Of a DNA stretch of 40,907 nt, positions 31,513 to 39,480 are shown in pieces. The notes beneath the pieces were generated by a model. That model did no database searches and was not told the origin of the DNA. It saw nothing but the letters and a program-made list of their open reading frames with translations. Both the position numbers and the translations under genes were made by a program. This DNA comes from JBHEMK01 sp046262635 (GTDB lineage Bacteria > Actinomycetota > Thermoleophilia > Gaiellales > Gaiellaceae), in NCBI GenBank assembly GCA_046262635.1, contig JBHEMK010000104.1, positions 1 through 40,907 of the forward strand, given 5' to 3'. The stretch's first letter is position 1, and each line of letters begins with the position of its first letter.

Positions 31513-32241
31513 TTGGCAGCGGCATGGATCGGTTTCGCCGCCGGCGTCTTCGCCGCGCTCGTCAGCGCCATCGTCGCGATCCGGCAGGCACAGGCGAACC
31601 AGCGCCTGGAGCGCCTCAAGACGGACCTCTCCGCCGAGCTTCACCGCCGGGAGGCGCGCATCGACCAGGAGTTCCGCGCTGAAGACGTCTTGGCGCGGTA
31701 CCGCGAGCCGCTTGCGGTGGCTGCGTTCGACCTGCAGAGCAGGCTCTACAACATCCTGCGGCTCGACTTCCTGGGCAAGTTCGGTGGTACGCACGCGCGG
31801 AGCGAGGTCGCGCTCCGTACGACGCTCTTCCGCCTCGCCCAGTACTTCGGCTGGACTGAGATCCTGCGACGCGACATCCAGTTCCTGAGCTTCCCCGAGG
31901 CCGAACACACACGCCAAGTCGCCAACCTCCAATCGGACATCGCCAGAGAGTTCCTCCGCGACGACTACGGCCCCGCGATGATGATTTGGGCTGACGAGCA
32001 GCGCGCGATAGGGGAGCTGATGATCGTCGAGGAGCACGGGAGGATCCTGTCGATGGGCTTCGCTGCCTTCGAGCGCCGCTGCGATGAACTCTTCACCCCA
32101 TGGCTCGACCAGCTGCGCGCCGAGCTACCGCAGACGGAGGCGACAAAGCGCCTGCGTCAGATCCAGCATCTGCTCTGTACCCTCGTCGAAACGCTGGACG
32201 TCCACCGCGTCCGTTACGAACAGGAGCTCGAACGCGCGTGA
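31513..32241 (+). CDS. membrane-anchored coiled-coil protein of unknown function
   Basis: 242 aa. N-terminal membrane segment (residues about 4-24, WIGFAAGVFAALVSAIVAI), then a charged coiled coil (RQAQANQRLERLKTDLSAEL) and a helical domain with YREPLAVAAFDLQSRLYNIL, RLAQYFGWTEILRRDIQFL and MMIWADEQRAIGELMI. TTG 31513 is the only start available because an in-frame TAG lies 3 bp upstream. No family name can be given. It follows the SIR2-STAND pair in the same direction, so it may be a third component or simply the next gene. Confidence 0.75.
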   Translation: MAAAWIGFAAGVFAALVSAIVAIRQAQANQRLERLKTDLSAELHRREARIDQEFRAEDVLARYREPLAVAAFDLQSRLYNILRLDFLGKFGGTHARSEVALRTTLFRLAQYFGWTEILRRDIQFLSFPEAEHTRQVANLQSDIAREFLRDDYGPAMMIWADEQRAIGELMIVEEHGRILSMGFAAFERRCDELFTPWLDQLRAELPQTEATKRLRQIQHLLCTLVETLDVHRVRYEQELERA

Positions 32242-32517
32242 ACGCGTCGTGCGAAAACGTCGCCAATACCTCCAAATCAGCGGCATGGTCGCGGGTGAGG
32301 CCGACGCCTTCACGGCTGAGATCGCACGAGCCCCCACGGCCATCAAAAGCCGCCGAGCGCTGACTCCCCGGGGTCTGTCGAGACTGCCAACGGGCGCTTA
32401 CCGAAGCCGATGAGGCGACCAGCGGGCCTTTCCTTGACGGTAGACGGCGAACCAGGTCTCGTCAGGGCACAACCCCCATTGGCGACTGACCTTCACCTCG
32501 GCCAAACATTGCCTCGG
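32242..32517. other. intergenic region
   Basis: About 275 bp; nothing recognised before the next promoter. Confidence 0.4.
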
Positions 32518-32523
32518 TACCTT
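32518..32523 (+). promoter_or_regulatory. -10 hexamer of the glycosidase-like gene
   Basis: TACCTT, 9 nt before ATG 32533; no Shine-Dalgarno. Confidence 0.35.
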
Positions 32524-32532
32524 GGCCCCAAG

Positions 32533-33948
32533 ATGAAGAGACTCGTGCTCGTTCTCACGGCCGCACTCGTCCTCGTCCCCGTCGCCCGCGCCGGGGGGCC
32601 GCAGATGCTGCTCGGCGCGACCGAGGACGACGTCCGCCAGCCGACACTCGTGGCAGCGAAGGCGGACATGACTCTGCTGCGCCTGGCGGGCTTCACCGCA
32701 GTCCGCGTCTCGCAGGTCTGGGCGCCCGGCCAGACCGCTCTCGCGCCGGCCGAGCTGGCGCCGCTGCAGAATGCAGTCGACGCGGCGAGGCTAAGCGGCG
32801 TCGAAGTGGTCCTGACGGTGACGCAGTTCGGGAGCCGCACGACGCCACTGACGGACGAGCAGCAAGCCGACTTCGCCGCGTTCACCGCCTCGCTGGCACA
32901 GCAGCTCCCCAGCATCCGCCGGTTCATCGTGGGCAACGAGCCCAACCTCAACCGCTACTGGCTCCCCCAGTTCAACGCCGACGGCTCCGACGCGGCCGCT
33001 CCCGTCTACGAGCGCCTGCTGGCGCGCACCTACGACGCGATCAAGGCGGTCGACCCGACGGTGCAAGTGCTCGGCGGCGGTATCTCGCCCCGTGGCGGGG
33101 ACGTACCGGGGACAGGACGCGACACGCATTCCCCGACCGTGTTCATCCGCGACCTGGCCACCGCCTACCGCGCGAGCGGCCGCACGAGGCCGCTTATGGA
33201 TGCGCTCGCGTTCCACCCGTACGAGGACAACTCGAGCGTCGCTCCGGTCGCCGGGCTGCACGACACGACGACGTCGATCGCCATCGCCGACTACGACAAG
33301 CTCGTGGGCCTCCTGGCAGCGGCGTTCGACGGCACCGGACAGAAGGGCTCGACGCTGCCGATCGTCTACGACGAGTTTGGCGTCGAGACGCAGATCCCGG
33401 CGGCGAAGGCTTCCTTCTACACGGGCACCGAGCCGGCGACGATCCCCCCGGTCGACGAGGGGACGCAGGCGGACTACTACCGCCAGGCGATCCGCCTCGC
33501 CTTCTGCCAGCCGAACGTTGCGGGCCTCTTCCTCTTCCATTCGGTCGACGAGACCGACCTCGCAACCTGGCAGTCGGGCCTCTATTACGCGGACGGGAGG
33601 CCGAAGGCGAGCCTCGCGCCGACGCGGGCCGCCTTGGACGAGGCGCACCGCGGAATCGTCGCACAGTGCCAGGGGCTGCACCTCAGGCCCGCAGCCGAAC
33701 TGACCGGCGGACTCCGCGCCCGCCTGCGCTGCGACATTGATTGCAGCTATACGGCACAGCTCGTCCGCCTGCCGTCGACTCCTGTCCGGGCTGTGTTCGG
33801 CCTCGCAGTCGGCGGCAGCCCAAGGAGGATCGCGTTCGGGTCTCCTGGCCCTGGCCGCTACGAAATTCGTGCCAGCCTCTACGCCGCCGTGAACCCGGCC
33901 GCAGCGCCGGTACTGACGCGCACGGCCCCGTTCACGGTCTCCTCGTAG
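32533..33948 (+). CDS. secreted TIM-barrel glycoside hydrolase-like protein
   Basis: 471 aa. Signal peptide MKRLVLVLTAALVLVPVARA-G. The barrel follows clan GH-A: AGFTAVRVSQVW, GVEVVLTVTQF, FIVGNEPNLNRYW with acid/base Glu136, DALAFHPYEDN, LPIVYDEFGVET with nucleophile Glu281, GLFLFHSVDETDLATWQSGLYYADGRPK read as the last strands. A C-terminal beta domain (about 385-471) follows, with YTAQLVRLPSTPVRAV. Both catalytic Glu are present, so activity is likely; polysaccharide substrate unknown. The open frame upstream of ATG 32533 is not coding. Confidence 0.85.
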   Translation: MKRLVLVLTAALVLVPVARAGGPQMLLGATEDDVRQPTLVAAKADMTLLRLAGFTAVRVSQVWAPGQTALAPAELAPLQNAVDAARLSGVEVVLTVTQFGSRTTPLTDEQQADFAAFTASLAQQLPSIRRFIVGNEPNLNRYWLPQFNADGSDAAAPVYERLLARTYDAIKAVDPTVQVLGGGISPRGGDVPGTGRDTHSPTVFIRDLATAYRASGRTRPLMDALAFHPYEDNSSVAPVAGLHDTTTSIAIADYDKLVGLLAAAFDGTGQKGSTLPIVYDEFGVETQIPAAKASFYTGTEPATIPPVDEGTQADYYRQAIRLAFCQPNVAGLFLFHSVDETDLATWQSGLYYADGRPKASLAPTRAALDEAHRGIVAQCQGLHLRPAAELTGGLRARLRCDIDCSYTAQLVRLPSTPVRAVFGLAVGGSPRRIAFGSPGPGRYEIRASLYAAVNPAAAPVLTRTAPFTVSS

Positions 33949-33953
33949 CTCGC

Positions 33954-33959
33954 TAGCAT
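33954..33959 (+). promoter_or_regulatory. -10 hexamer of hemQ
   Basis: TAGCAT, 7 nt before ATG 33967; this argues for 33967 rather than ATG 33958 as the start, since 33958 lies within the hexamer. Confidence 0.4.
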
Positions 33960-33966
33960 GGCTCGC

Positions 33967-34662
33967 ATGGGCGGCCAGTACGTCGCGTATACATTCTACC
34001 GAGTCGATCCGGCCTGGCGGCGCCTGCCGGAGGAGGCGCGCACGGCCGCGAAAGACGCCTTCGCCGAGGTCGTGGAGGACTGGGCCGGTCGGCTGGAACT
34101 GCGCGCCTATACCGTGACCGGCGTCCGCCCGGACTGCGACTTCTTCCTCTGGAAGATCACCGAGCGGTACGAGGATCTGGGAGAACTCGGCGCAGCGTTG
34201 AACGGGACGCCGCTCGCCGGCTGGCTCGAGACGCCGTACTCGTACCTCGCAACGACGAAGGCGTCGCAGTACACGACCGCGCGCAAGGCGCGGAAAATCG
34301 TCCCGCGCGGCAAGCCTTACCTCGTCGTCTATCCCTTCGTGAAGGTGCGCCCGTGGTACGCGCTGACTCCGGCGATGCGGCAGGCGGCGATGGATGAACA
34401 CATTCGCATCGGTGGTGAGTTCCCCTCGATCCAGAACCACACGACGTACTCGTTCGGGATCGACGACCAGGAGTTCATGACCGCCTTTGAGTGCGAGGAG
34501 CCGGCTGACTTCATGCACCTGATGCTGGCGCTGCGGGAGACCGAGGCCTCGGCCTACACGGAGCGTGACACGCCGATCTTCGTCGGCCAGCAGGCGGAGA
34601 TCCGAGCCACCCTGGACGCCCTGGACGGCGCCTCGGCCCGCGTCTCCGCATCGGCGTCGTGA
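33967..34662 (+). CDS. hemQ: coproheme decarboxylase (chlorite dismutase family)
   Basis: 231 aa. Last step of the coproporphyrin-dependent heme pathway of Gram-positives: oxidative decarboxylation of coproheme III. Chlorite-dismutase-like barrel: YVAYTFYRVDPAWRRLP start, RAYTVTGVRPDCDFFLWK, YLVVYPFVKVRPWYALTPAMR with the family WY motif, MDEHIRIGGEFPSIQNHTTYSFGIDDQEF carrying the likely proximal heme His in QNHTTY, and DFMHLMLALRETEAS. It lacks the Arg of true chlorite dismutases as far as can be seen. Convergent with two small membrane protein genes; Bcp and these may form a heme/oxidant cluster. Confidence 0.93.
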   Translation: MGGQYVAYTFYRVDPAWRRLPEEARTAAKDAFAEVVEDWAGRLELRAYTVTGVRPDCDFFLWKITERYEDLGELGAALNGTPLAGWLETPYSYLATTKASQYTTARKARKIVPRGKPYLVVYPFVKVRPWYALTPAMRQAAMDEHIRIGGEFPSIQNHTTYSFGIDDQEFMTAFECEEPADFMHLMLALRETEASAYTERDTPIFVGQQAEIRATLDALDGASARVSASAS

Positions 34663-34726
34663 TCGGTGGGATCGGCGACCTGGGCATCGGCAGCGGCACC
34701 GACAAGTCGCTGCTCCTCTCCGTCGT

Positions 34727-35101
34727 TCAGATCCCGTAGGTGTGCTGGTCGCGCCAAATGCGATACATGGCGAAGGCACAGATGACGATCACCGCGACGA
34801 ACGCGAGGAGTTGATAGCCCCGCGAGCCGTACCACCAGCGCACGCCGATGTCGCCGACGATCAGCGCGGCTGCGCCATAGAACGTGACACGCGCCCGGAT
34901 CGACCACGTTGCGATGTCCGACCGGTTGCGGCGCCAGACGGTGTACACGAAGAACACGATCGCAACGATGAACGCGATGCTGATCAGGGCCGAAATGACG
35001 GCCAGTCCTGCCTGGAGCCTGAGCACGACCACGACAAGCGCGATCAGCGCGACGATCCCAAGGCCGCGAACCGTCGGGTTCATGCGAGAGAAAAAGCTCA
35101 T
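34727..35101 (-). CDS. membrane protein, 124 aa, three TM segments
   Basis: Start ATG 35101 (MSFFSRMNPTVRGLG) overlaps the stop of the upstream gene as ATGA. Hydrophobic segments at about 14-32, 35-56 and two further ones around 70-110; ends RIWRDQHTYGI. No catalytic motif. Co-transcribed with the 118-aa membrane protein; convergent with hemQ. Function unknown; a role in membrane heme/respiration is only suggested by position. Confidence 0.8.
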   Translation of the reverse strand: MSFFSRMNPTVRGLGIVALIALVVVVLRLQAGLAVISALISIAFIVAIVFFVYTVWRRNRSDIATWSIRARVTFYGAAALIVGDIGVRWWYGSRGYQLLAFVAVIVICAFAMYRIWRDQHTYGI

Positions 35102-35454
35102 GCTCCTGTCATGTACGCCCGTACGGCGAGCGCTCCTGCGACCAGCGTAGCTCCGGCCCACAACGCGAGCCGGGCCCGAGGATCCCGTTGCGGATAGATC
35201 CAGGGGGCGAGCGCCGCCGCGAGCGAGAGCGTCCCGTAGAGGTAGTGGAGCTGGTGTGGCGCACGCCGGTGGTCGGAGAGAAGGAGCAGCCCGAGCCCGA
35301 CCTGGGCGATGAGCAGGGTCTGCACGAGCGCGATCAGGTGCGTGCCGATTCCCCGCACCGCCGTTCTCCGATAATACGCCCAGCCGGTGACCGCGGCCGC
35401 GCCGAACGCCGCCGCGAGCACGAGGAATGCGTTGACATGATGCGCCGTTAGCAT
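35098..35454 (-). CDS. four-TM membrane protein, 118 aa
   Basis: MLTAHHVNAFLVLAAAFGAAAVTGW, RGIGTHLIALVQTLLIAQVGLGLLLL, APHQLHYLYGTLSLAAALAPW and LALWAGATLVAGALAVRAYM form four TM helices. Several His face the membrane ends (H5/H6, THL, HQLHY), which would suit heme coordination as in small cytochrome-like proteins. ATG 35454 is preferred; an upstream in-frame GTG (35472) is possible. Divergent from bcp with 68 bp between starts. Family not named. Confidence 0.8.
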   Translation of the reverse strand: MLTAHHVNAFLVLAAAFGAAAVTGWAYYRRTAVRGIGTHLIALVQTLLIAQVGLGLLLLSDHRRAPHQLHYLYGTLSLAAALAPWIYPQRDPRARLALWAGATLVAGALAVRAYMTGA

Positions 35455-35522
35455 CCGGTCATGATCGCTCACGAACGCCCCGCAGCCGATTTCGACCTGA
35501 CCGGTGACTGCTGGGAGGCTGC

Positions 35523-35978
35523 ATGATCGCCGCAGGAACCCCGGCCCCGGAGTTCGAGGCCGAGACCGACGATGGGCGTACGGTCCGACTGGCTGAATTG
35601 AAGGGCAAGTCAGTCGTCCTCTGCTTCTATCCGAAGGACGACACATCCGGCTGCACAGCGCAAATGTGCGCGATTCGTGACGTCTTCGATGAGTTCCGAG
35701 CTCGCGGCGCCGAGGTCTTCGGCGTCAGCACCGATGACGCCGAGTCGCACAGGGCCTTCAGGGAGAAGTTCGAGCTACCGTTCCCACTTCTCGTTGACTC
35801 CGACCGTGCCCTCGGCGACGCCTTCGGCGTCGAGCAGTCCTCCGACAAACGGTTCTACAAGCGCTCGACCGTCGTGATCGACGCAGACGGGACCGTTGCG
35901 AAGGTGATGGAGAACGTCGACCCGGCAACCCACGTAGGCGAGGTGCTGGCGGTGCTCTCGACAGACTTAAGACATTGA
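35523..35978 (+). CDS. bcp: thioredoxin-dependent thiol peroxidase (Bcp/PrxQ)
   Basis: 151 aa. Reduces H2O2 and organic hydroperoxides. Peroxidatic Cys44 and resolving Cys49 in PKDDTSGCTAQMC, the typical CxxxxC of this class. Also AELKGKSVVLCFYPKDDTSG, EVFGVSTDDAESHRAFREKF and KRFYKRSTVVIDADGTVAKV. ATG 35523 has RBS GGGAGG at 35513-35518. Cytosolic, monomeric type. Length normal. Confidence 0.96.
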   Translation: MIAAGTPAPEFEAETDDGRTVRLAELKGKSVVLCFYPKDDTSGCTAQMCAIRDVFDEFRARGAEVFGVSTDDAESHRAFREKFELPFPLLVDSDRALGDAFGVEQSSDKRFYKRSTVVIDADGTVAKVMENVDPATHVGEVLAVLSTDLRH

Positions 35979-36072
35979 GCTCCCTACGAAGCGTCGGCCG
36001 TTAGGGCGTTGGCGAACGGGCGGTCGGTAACCTGCCCGGGCCGGTCACGGGTCCGCAGGAGCGGAGATCCAT

Positions 36073-36729
36073 CTAACAATGAGGGTCGATCCGCCGCACC
36101 GACTTCCCCAATGGAATCCCCTCCAGCCGCGCCAGCGTGCTGAGCCGCCGGCGGTATTCGGTCATGTCGGCCCGCGTCCAGTCGCCGTGCGTCTGGCAGC
36201 GCCACGCACGGTAGCGTTCGCGGTGGTAGGGGCTCGTGAGGCTCTCGTTGTGGCCGATGACGTTGCCCAGCGCGATTCCGTAGCGCTGCATCAACCAGGC
36301 AGTGAGGCGCAGCGACGACTCGACCTGGCGCGAATCGTCTAGCACTGAAGCGTCGCTCACGCCCACATGCTCGACTCCGATCGCTGTCCAGTTCAGCCCG
36401 ACAGTGTGGCGGCAGATCGTGTTCAGTGGGACAAGCTGGTAGATCGTCCCATCAGTGTCGATCAGGAAATGCGCGCATGTGCCGGGCAGCTCGTGCAGCT
36501 CGGCGTCGGGCGTATCGGCCGAGAACGTCGCCCAGGCCGAGGCGAACGTGCGCGTGGCGGTGACGTGCTCGACTATGACATGCGGGTTGCGAAGACGCCA
36601 GGTGTCGAGCCCGTAGTGGCGTCGTGCATAAGCCGCCGTTTCGGCGCGGCGCTGCGCAGGAAACGGGATCGGCCTCTGGATGACCGCCGGCTGGACGGCG
36701 ACCGCAGCGAGCAGGACCGCAGCGAACAT
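36073..36729 (-). CDS. secreted N-acetylmuramoyl-L-alanine amidase (Amidase_2/PGRP)
   Basis: 218 aa. Signal sequence MFAAVLLAAVAVQPAVIQ, then an Amidase_2 domain with HVIVEHVTATR (zinc His55), AHFLIDTDGTIYQLVPLNT, HTVGLNWTAIGVEHVG and NVIGHNESL (zinc His160). The usual D-P-G third ligand is replaced by CQTHGDW (Cys178 or His181), seen in a subgroup of the family. It would cleave the amide bond between muramic acid and the stem peptide outside the cell. Start ATG 36729 lacks a clear RBS. The C-terminal 30 residues (RRRLSTLARLEGIP) are basic helix. Confidence 0.88.
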   Translation of the reverse strand: MFAAVLLAAVAVQPAVIQRPIPFPAQRRAETAAYARRHYGLDTWRLRNPHVIVEHVTATRTFASAWATFSADTPDAELHELPGTCAHFLIDTDGTIYQLVPLNTICRHTVGLNWTAIGVEHVGVSDASVLDDSRQVESSLRLTAWLMQRYGIALGNVIGHNESLTSPYHRERYRAWRCQTHGDWTRADMTEYRRRLSTLARLEGIPLGKSVRRIDPHC

Positions 36730-36829
36730 CAGGCTATTGTCGCGATAAACCCGGACCGCCGGAACTTCATCTTTTCGACGCGCGGCGGCGGCGGATCCTG
36801 CATCGGACGCGGCGCGCCCTGTATCCAAG

Positions 36830-37779
36830 ACCTCCTGTAAGCCGGCGTCAATCCTCTGGCCAGAGCCAATCCGAATCTCCTGATCGAGGAAAGTGGATCG
36901 CCCTGGCCTCGTTTTAACAGCGGCACGAGACGGTGGATGTCAGCTGCCGAGGAAACCGCGAGGAGGGAACGCGCTGATCGAAGTACAGGAGCGCGAGCTG
37001 GCCAGACCCGCCTCCCCGGCCCGTCGACGATTCACGCGAGAACGAACGAGCCCGGGTTCGCTACGTCGTGGCGCCCGGGTGCCCGCTCGAAAAGCAGTCG
37101 GCTCGGACGATTGGTACTGGCCCAAGGGCACTCATCGAGCGATGGTCGCGCGGTCGCGGATTCGCTCCAGAAAAGAACGATTCCTCTTGGGTTCCGAGGG
37201 TTGCCTTCGGACGCGTCTGCTGACACGACGCCGACCGGTCGCGAGTCAGCGTCGAACTCAGGGCACAGCGCAAGTTCCGTCCTGCGGTGGCTTCTATGTC
37301 TCTAGAGGGGGACGATCGCGAGGCGACCCGAACCCGGGACGCGCGCTAGCCCGTGTGCGGCGTTGGCTGGCGCGCGCCGGGTCCGTTCCGGTGCGAGTGC
37401 CCATCGGCGGGCGGAGAGACGCAGTAGCAGACGCGAGCTCGAGTCGTAACGGCACGGCACCCAACGGCGTTACAAGAGTGCGGGGCCAGGCTAGGGCCAG
37501 CGTCCCCCCCGACATGGCCCTTAGGTCGCCTCCCGCTATGCCGCTAGCGAGAGCACGGCCTGGTCCCGCATCTGACCCCTCCGGCCCAAGGCGCGCGTCC
37601 TGCGTTTCGCACAGCGTGGAACACGCGTTTCCATGAGCTTCCAAATCGGTGTGTGCTGACCACGTGCTAGGACTCCAGCAGGTGCTGGCACAGCGCTCGG
37701 GCGGTGCCCTGAACGGATTGGCGAGCTGATTGAGGGAGGGGCGCGCCGGACGCCCAGCACGACCCCCCTGCTGAGTCAG
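36830..37779. other. gene-poor region
   Basis: About 950 bp. The longest frames (one of 247 codons on the plus strand) are Arg/Ser/Pro-rich without family resemblance or RBS. Checked for tRNA: a GGGTTCGGGTC at the minus strand near 37325 lacks a T-arm stem. Nothing supported. Confidence 0.4.
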
Positions 37780-37950
37780 CTAATCATCGTGCTTCAGTGC
37801 GTCTTTCGCCTTGTCACCGGCGTCGTCGATCGCGTCTTTCACCTTACCGGAAGCCTGATCCACTTTTCCCTCGCGCTGGAGATCCTTGTCGCCGGTCAAG
37901 TCGCCGGCGGCCTCTTTGATCCGTCCTTCTGCCTCGTCCGGGTGGGGCAT
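37780..37950 (-). CDS. CsbD family stress protein, 56 aa
   Basis: MPHPDEAEGRIKEAAGDLTG, then DKDLQREGKVDQASGKVKDA and IDDAGDKAKDALKHDD. This is the CsbD-like pattern: EGRIKEAAG-LTGD--L--EG---QA-GK. Members are general-stress proteins with unknown biochemistry, hydrophilic and partly disordered. ATG 37950 has the purine-rich GGAGGAGAGAAGG just upstream as RBS. Confidence 0.9.
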   Translation of the reverse strand: MPHPDEAEGRIKEAAGDLTGDKDLQREGKVDQASGKVKDAIDDAGDKAKDALKHDD

Positions 37951-38399
37951 CCTTCTCTCCTCCTCGCTCGCGGGTGTCTACGTGCTGGTGCCCAGGTCAA
38001 GCGTCCCGAAACGGACGGGGCACCCGCATCCGTGGCCGGCTCCGCAGGACTGGGAGGCAGGTTGCCGGAAAATTCTCCGGATTGAATCCACTCAGCGCGC
38101 AATCCGTCAGCGACGGAACAGTGCGGTGTCGCGATGGTGTTTCGCCGGGGTCAAGGCTTCGGACGTTGTCTGCAGCCCATGTTTCTTCTCTCCGTTGCAG
38201 GCTATACCGACAGTACGTCGCGCCTGCTGTATCGCTCTGGGTCACCGTCTGTCTGGGAGGCGAGTCGGCGGGGGTAGACATCGAAGCGGATTCGTCGAGT
38301 CGTTTCCGGCCAAGACGAAAGCAGCGGCTTGCTGGCTTTCGACGCGGGCAACGGAGCGATGCCCGCGCCAGTCACGACTCGAGTAGAGCGTAAACCGAC
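37951..38399. other. intergenic region between CsbD and SRPBCC genes
   Basis: About 450 bp between divergent genes; no supported ORF. It should hold both promoters, none of which is clear. Confidence 0.4.
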
Positions 38400-38411
38400 A
38401 AGGGAGATCGC

Positions 38412-38870
38412 ATGCCAAGTGTTGAAGAGTCAGTCGAAGTTGAGGTTCCGGTTTCGACCGCGTACAACCAGTGGACGCAGTTCGAGGAGTTCCCCTCGTT
38501 CATGGACGCCGTCAAAGAAGTCAAGCAGCTGGACGAGACCCATCTGCACTGGGTCGCCTCGATCGGCGGCCACGATGAAGCGTGGGATGCCGAGATTACT
38601 GAGCAGACCCCCGATCAGCGCATCGCCTGGAAAGCAACCAGCGGGAAGGGCAACGCAGGGGTCGTCACGTTCCACAAGCTTGGCGACAATCGCACCAAGA
38701 TCATGCTCCAGCTCGAGTGGGATTCGGAAGGCATGGTCGAGGCATTGGGCGCAACGCTGGGCCAAGATGACCGCAAGGCGAAAGGCGATTTGGAGCGGTT
38801 CAAGGAGCTGATCGAGAAGCGCGGCAGCGAGTCCGGGGCCTGGCGCGGCGAAGTCGAACAGAACGCCTAA
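38412..38870 (+). CDS. SRPBCC family protein (polyketide cyclase/dehydrase type)
   Basis: 152 aa. START/Bet v1-like fold: ESVEVEVPVSTAYNQWTQFE, FPSFMDAVKEVKQLDETHLHW, IAWKATSGKGNAGVVTFHKL, TKIMLQLEWDSEG and the long C-terminal helix DDRKAKGDLERFKELIEKRG. Binds small hydrophobic ligands in other members; ligand unknown. ATG 38412 has RBS AGGGAG. Followed by a strong terminator. Similar proteins often accompany stress genes in actinobacteria. Confidence 0.92.
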   Translation: MPSVEESVEVEVPVSTAYNQWTQFEEFPSFMDAVKEVKQLDETHLHWVASIGGHDEAWDAEITEQTPDQRIAWKATSGKGNAGVVTFHKLGDNRTKIMLQLEWDSEGMVEALGATLGQDDRKAKGDLERFKELIEKRGSESGAWRGEVEQNA

Positions 38871-38874
38871 CCTC

Positions 38875-38911
38875 AAGGGGGGTGAGATTCGACGAGTCTC
38901 CACCCCCCTTT
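38875..38911 (+). terminator. intrinsic terminator after the SRPBCC gene
   Basis: AAGGGGGGTGAGA and TCTCCACCCCCCTT form a long stem with one bulged base and a loop of about 9 nt, starting 5 bp after the stop and ending in TTT. Best terminator in the window. Confidence 0.85.
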
Positions 38912-39043
38912 CACATTAGTCTCGCGCCAAGCGCGAGCGTCGGACTGGCCCCACGCTTTGGTCGACACGTAGGCGTTCGGCAGCCCTTTCCTTTTCTTCA
39001 ATGAAAATTGTCTGTCCGCCCCAGACGCGCAGTCACTCCTTTC

Positions 39044-39155
39044 GCGGTCGGGAGTGGGTATCGGGAGGCGCCCATGCTGCGCGGCCTAGGCCGGCTCGTT
39101 GGTTTCCTCCCGCCGCCACTTCGATCCGTGCATGCGGTTCTGCCGCACACGGCTT
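39044..39155 (-). mobile_element. possible 3' end of a group II intron (domains V-VI)
   Basis: On the minus strand, AAGCCGTGTGCGG-CAGAA-CCGCATGCACGG (39155-39126) has the domain V layout: an AGC triad at the base, 5-bp stem, two-base bulge (TG) on the 3' arm, and a purine-rich loop. It is followed by a GGCGGGAGG...CCTCCCG helix and an A before a pyrimidine-rich 3' end, as in domain VI. The match is from memory of intron consensus and no intact reverse transcriptase gene is present, so this would be a fragment. Confidence 0.35.
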
Positions 39156-39248
39156 ACGATTTTCTTAACCGCCGGCATTCAACTCCCGGGGCCGCTGCGT
39201 TGGCCGCGGGCAGACGGATTGGTTCCGTTGAGGTTGATGAGCCCATGC

Positions 39249-39284
39249 GGTACGGCTGGTCGGTGACGACCCACCAGCCGTACC
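39249..39284. repeat. perfect 12-bp inverted repeat
   Basis: GGTACGGCTGGT (39249-39260) and ACCAGCCGTACC (39273-39284), with 12 nt between. In the plus sense it can also fold as a 9-bp stem with an inner GGTCG-GTGA-CGACC hairpin, ending in a GNRA-type loop. TTTCC follows, so a terminator is possible. Confidence 0.5.
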
Positions 39285-39480
39285 TTTCCGACGCTTCTCG
39301 CCCTGGCGACGAAACCGACCAGACGCCGCAGCGCGTAGAGCGGCGTCTCTCAAGATCTCCCGCTCCTGCTCGAGACCCGCGTGCGTCGGCTCAGCTCCCG
39401 CAGCTCCTGTTGACACCTATCTCCTCCGTTGTACGCCCGCGCGTTTGGCCGGCGTTCGACGAGCATCTCCTTGACCCAGA

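Noticed and set aside
37310..37345. Possible tRNA T-loop (GGGTTCGGGTC on the minus strand)
   Set aside because: No paired T stem, acceptor stem or anticodon arm could be built around it.
36893..37636. Plus-strand open frame of 247 codons in the gene-poor region
   Set aside because: Arg/Ser/Pro-rich, no RBS, no recognisable domain; probably chance at high GC.
39165..39416. Minus-strand frames near the inverted repeat reading PHGLINLNGTNPSARG
   Set aside because: Protein-like over 30 residues, but lying on a perfect inverted repeat and with stops close by; could not be tied to a reverse transcriptase or other family.
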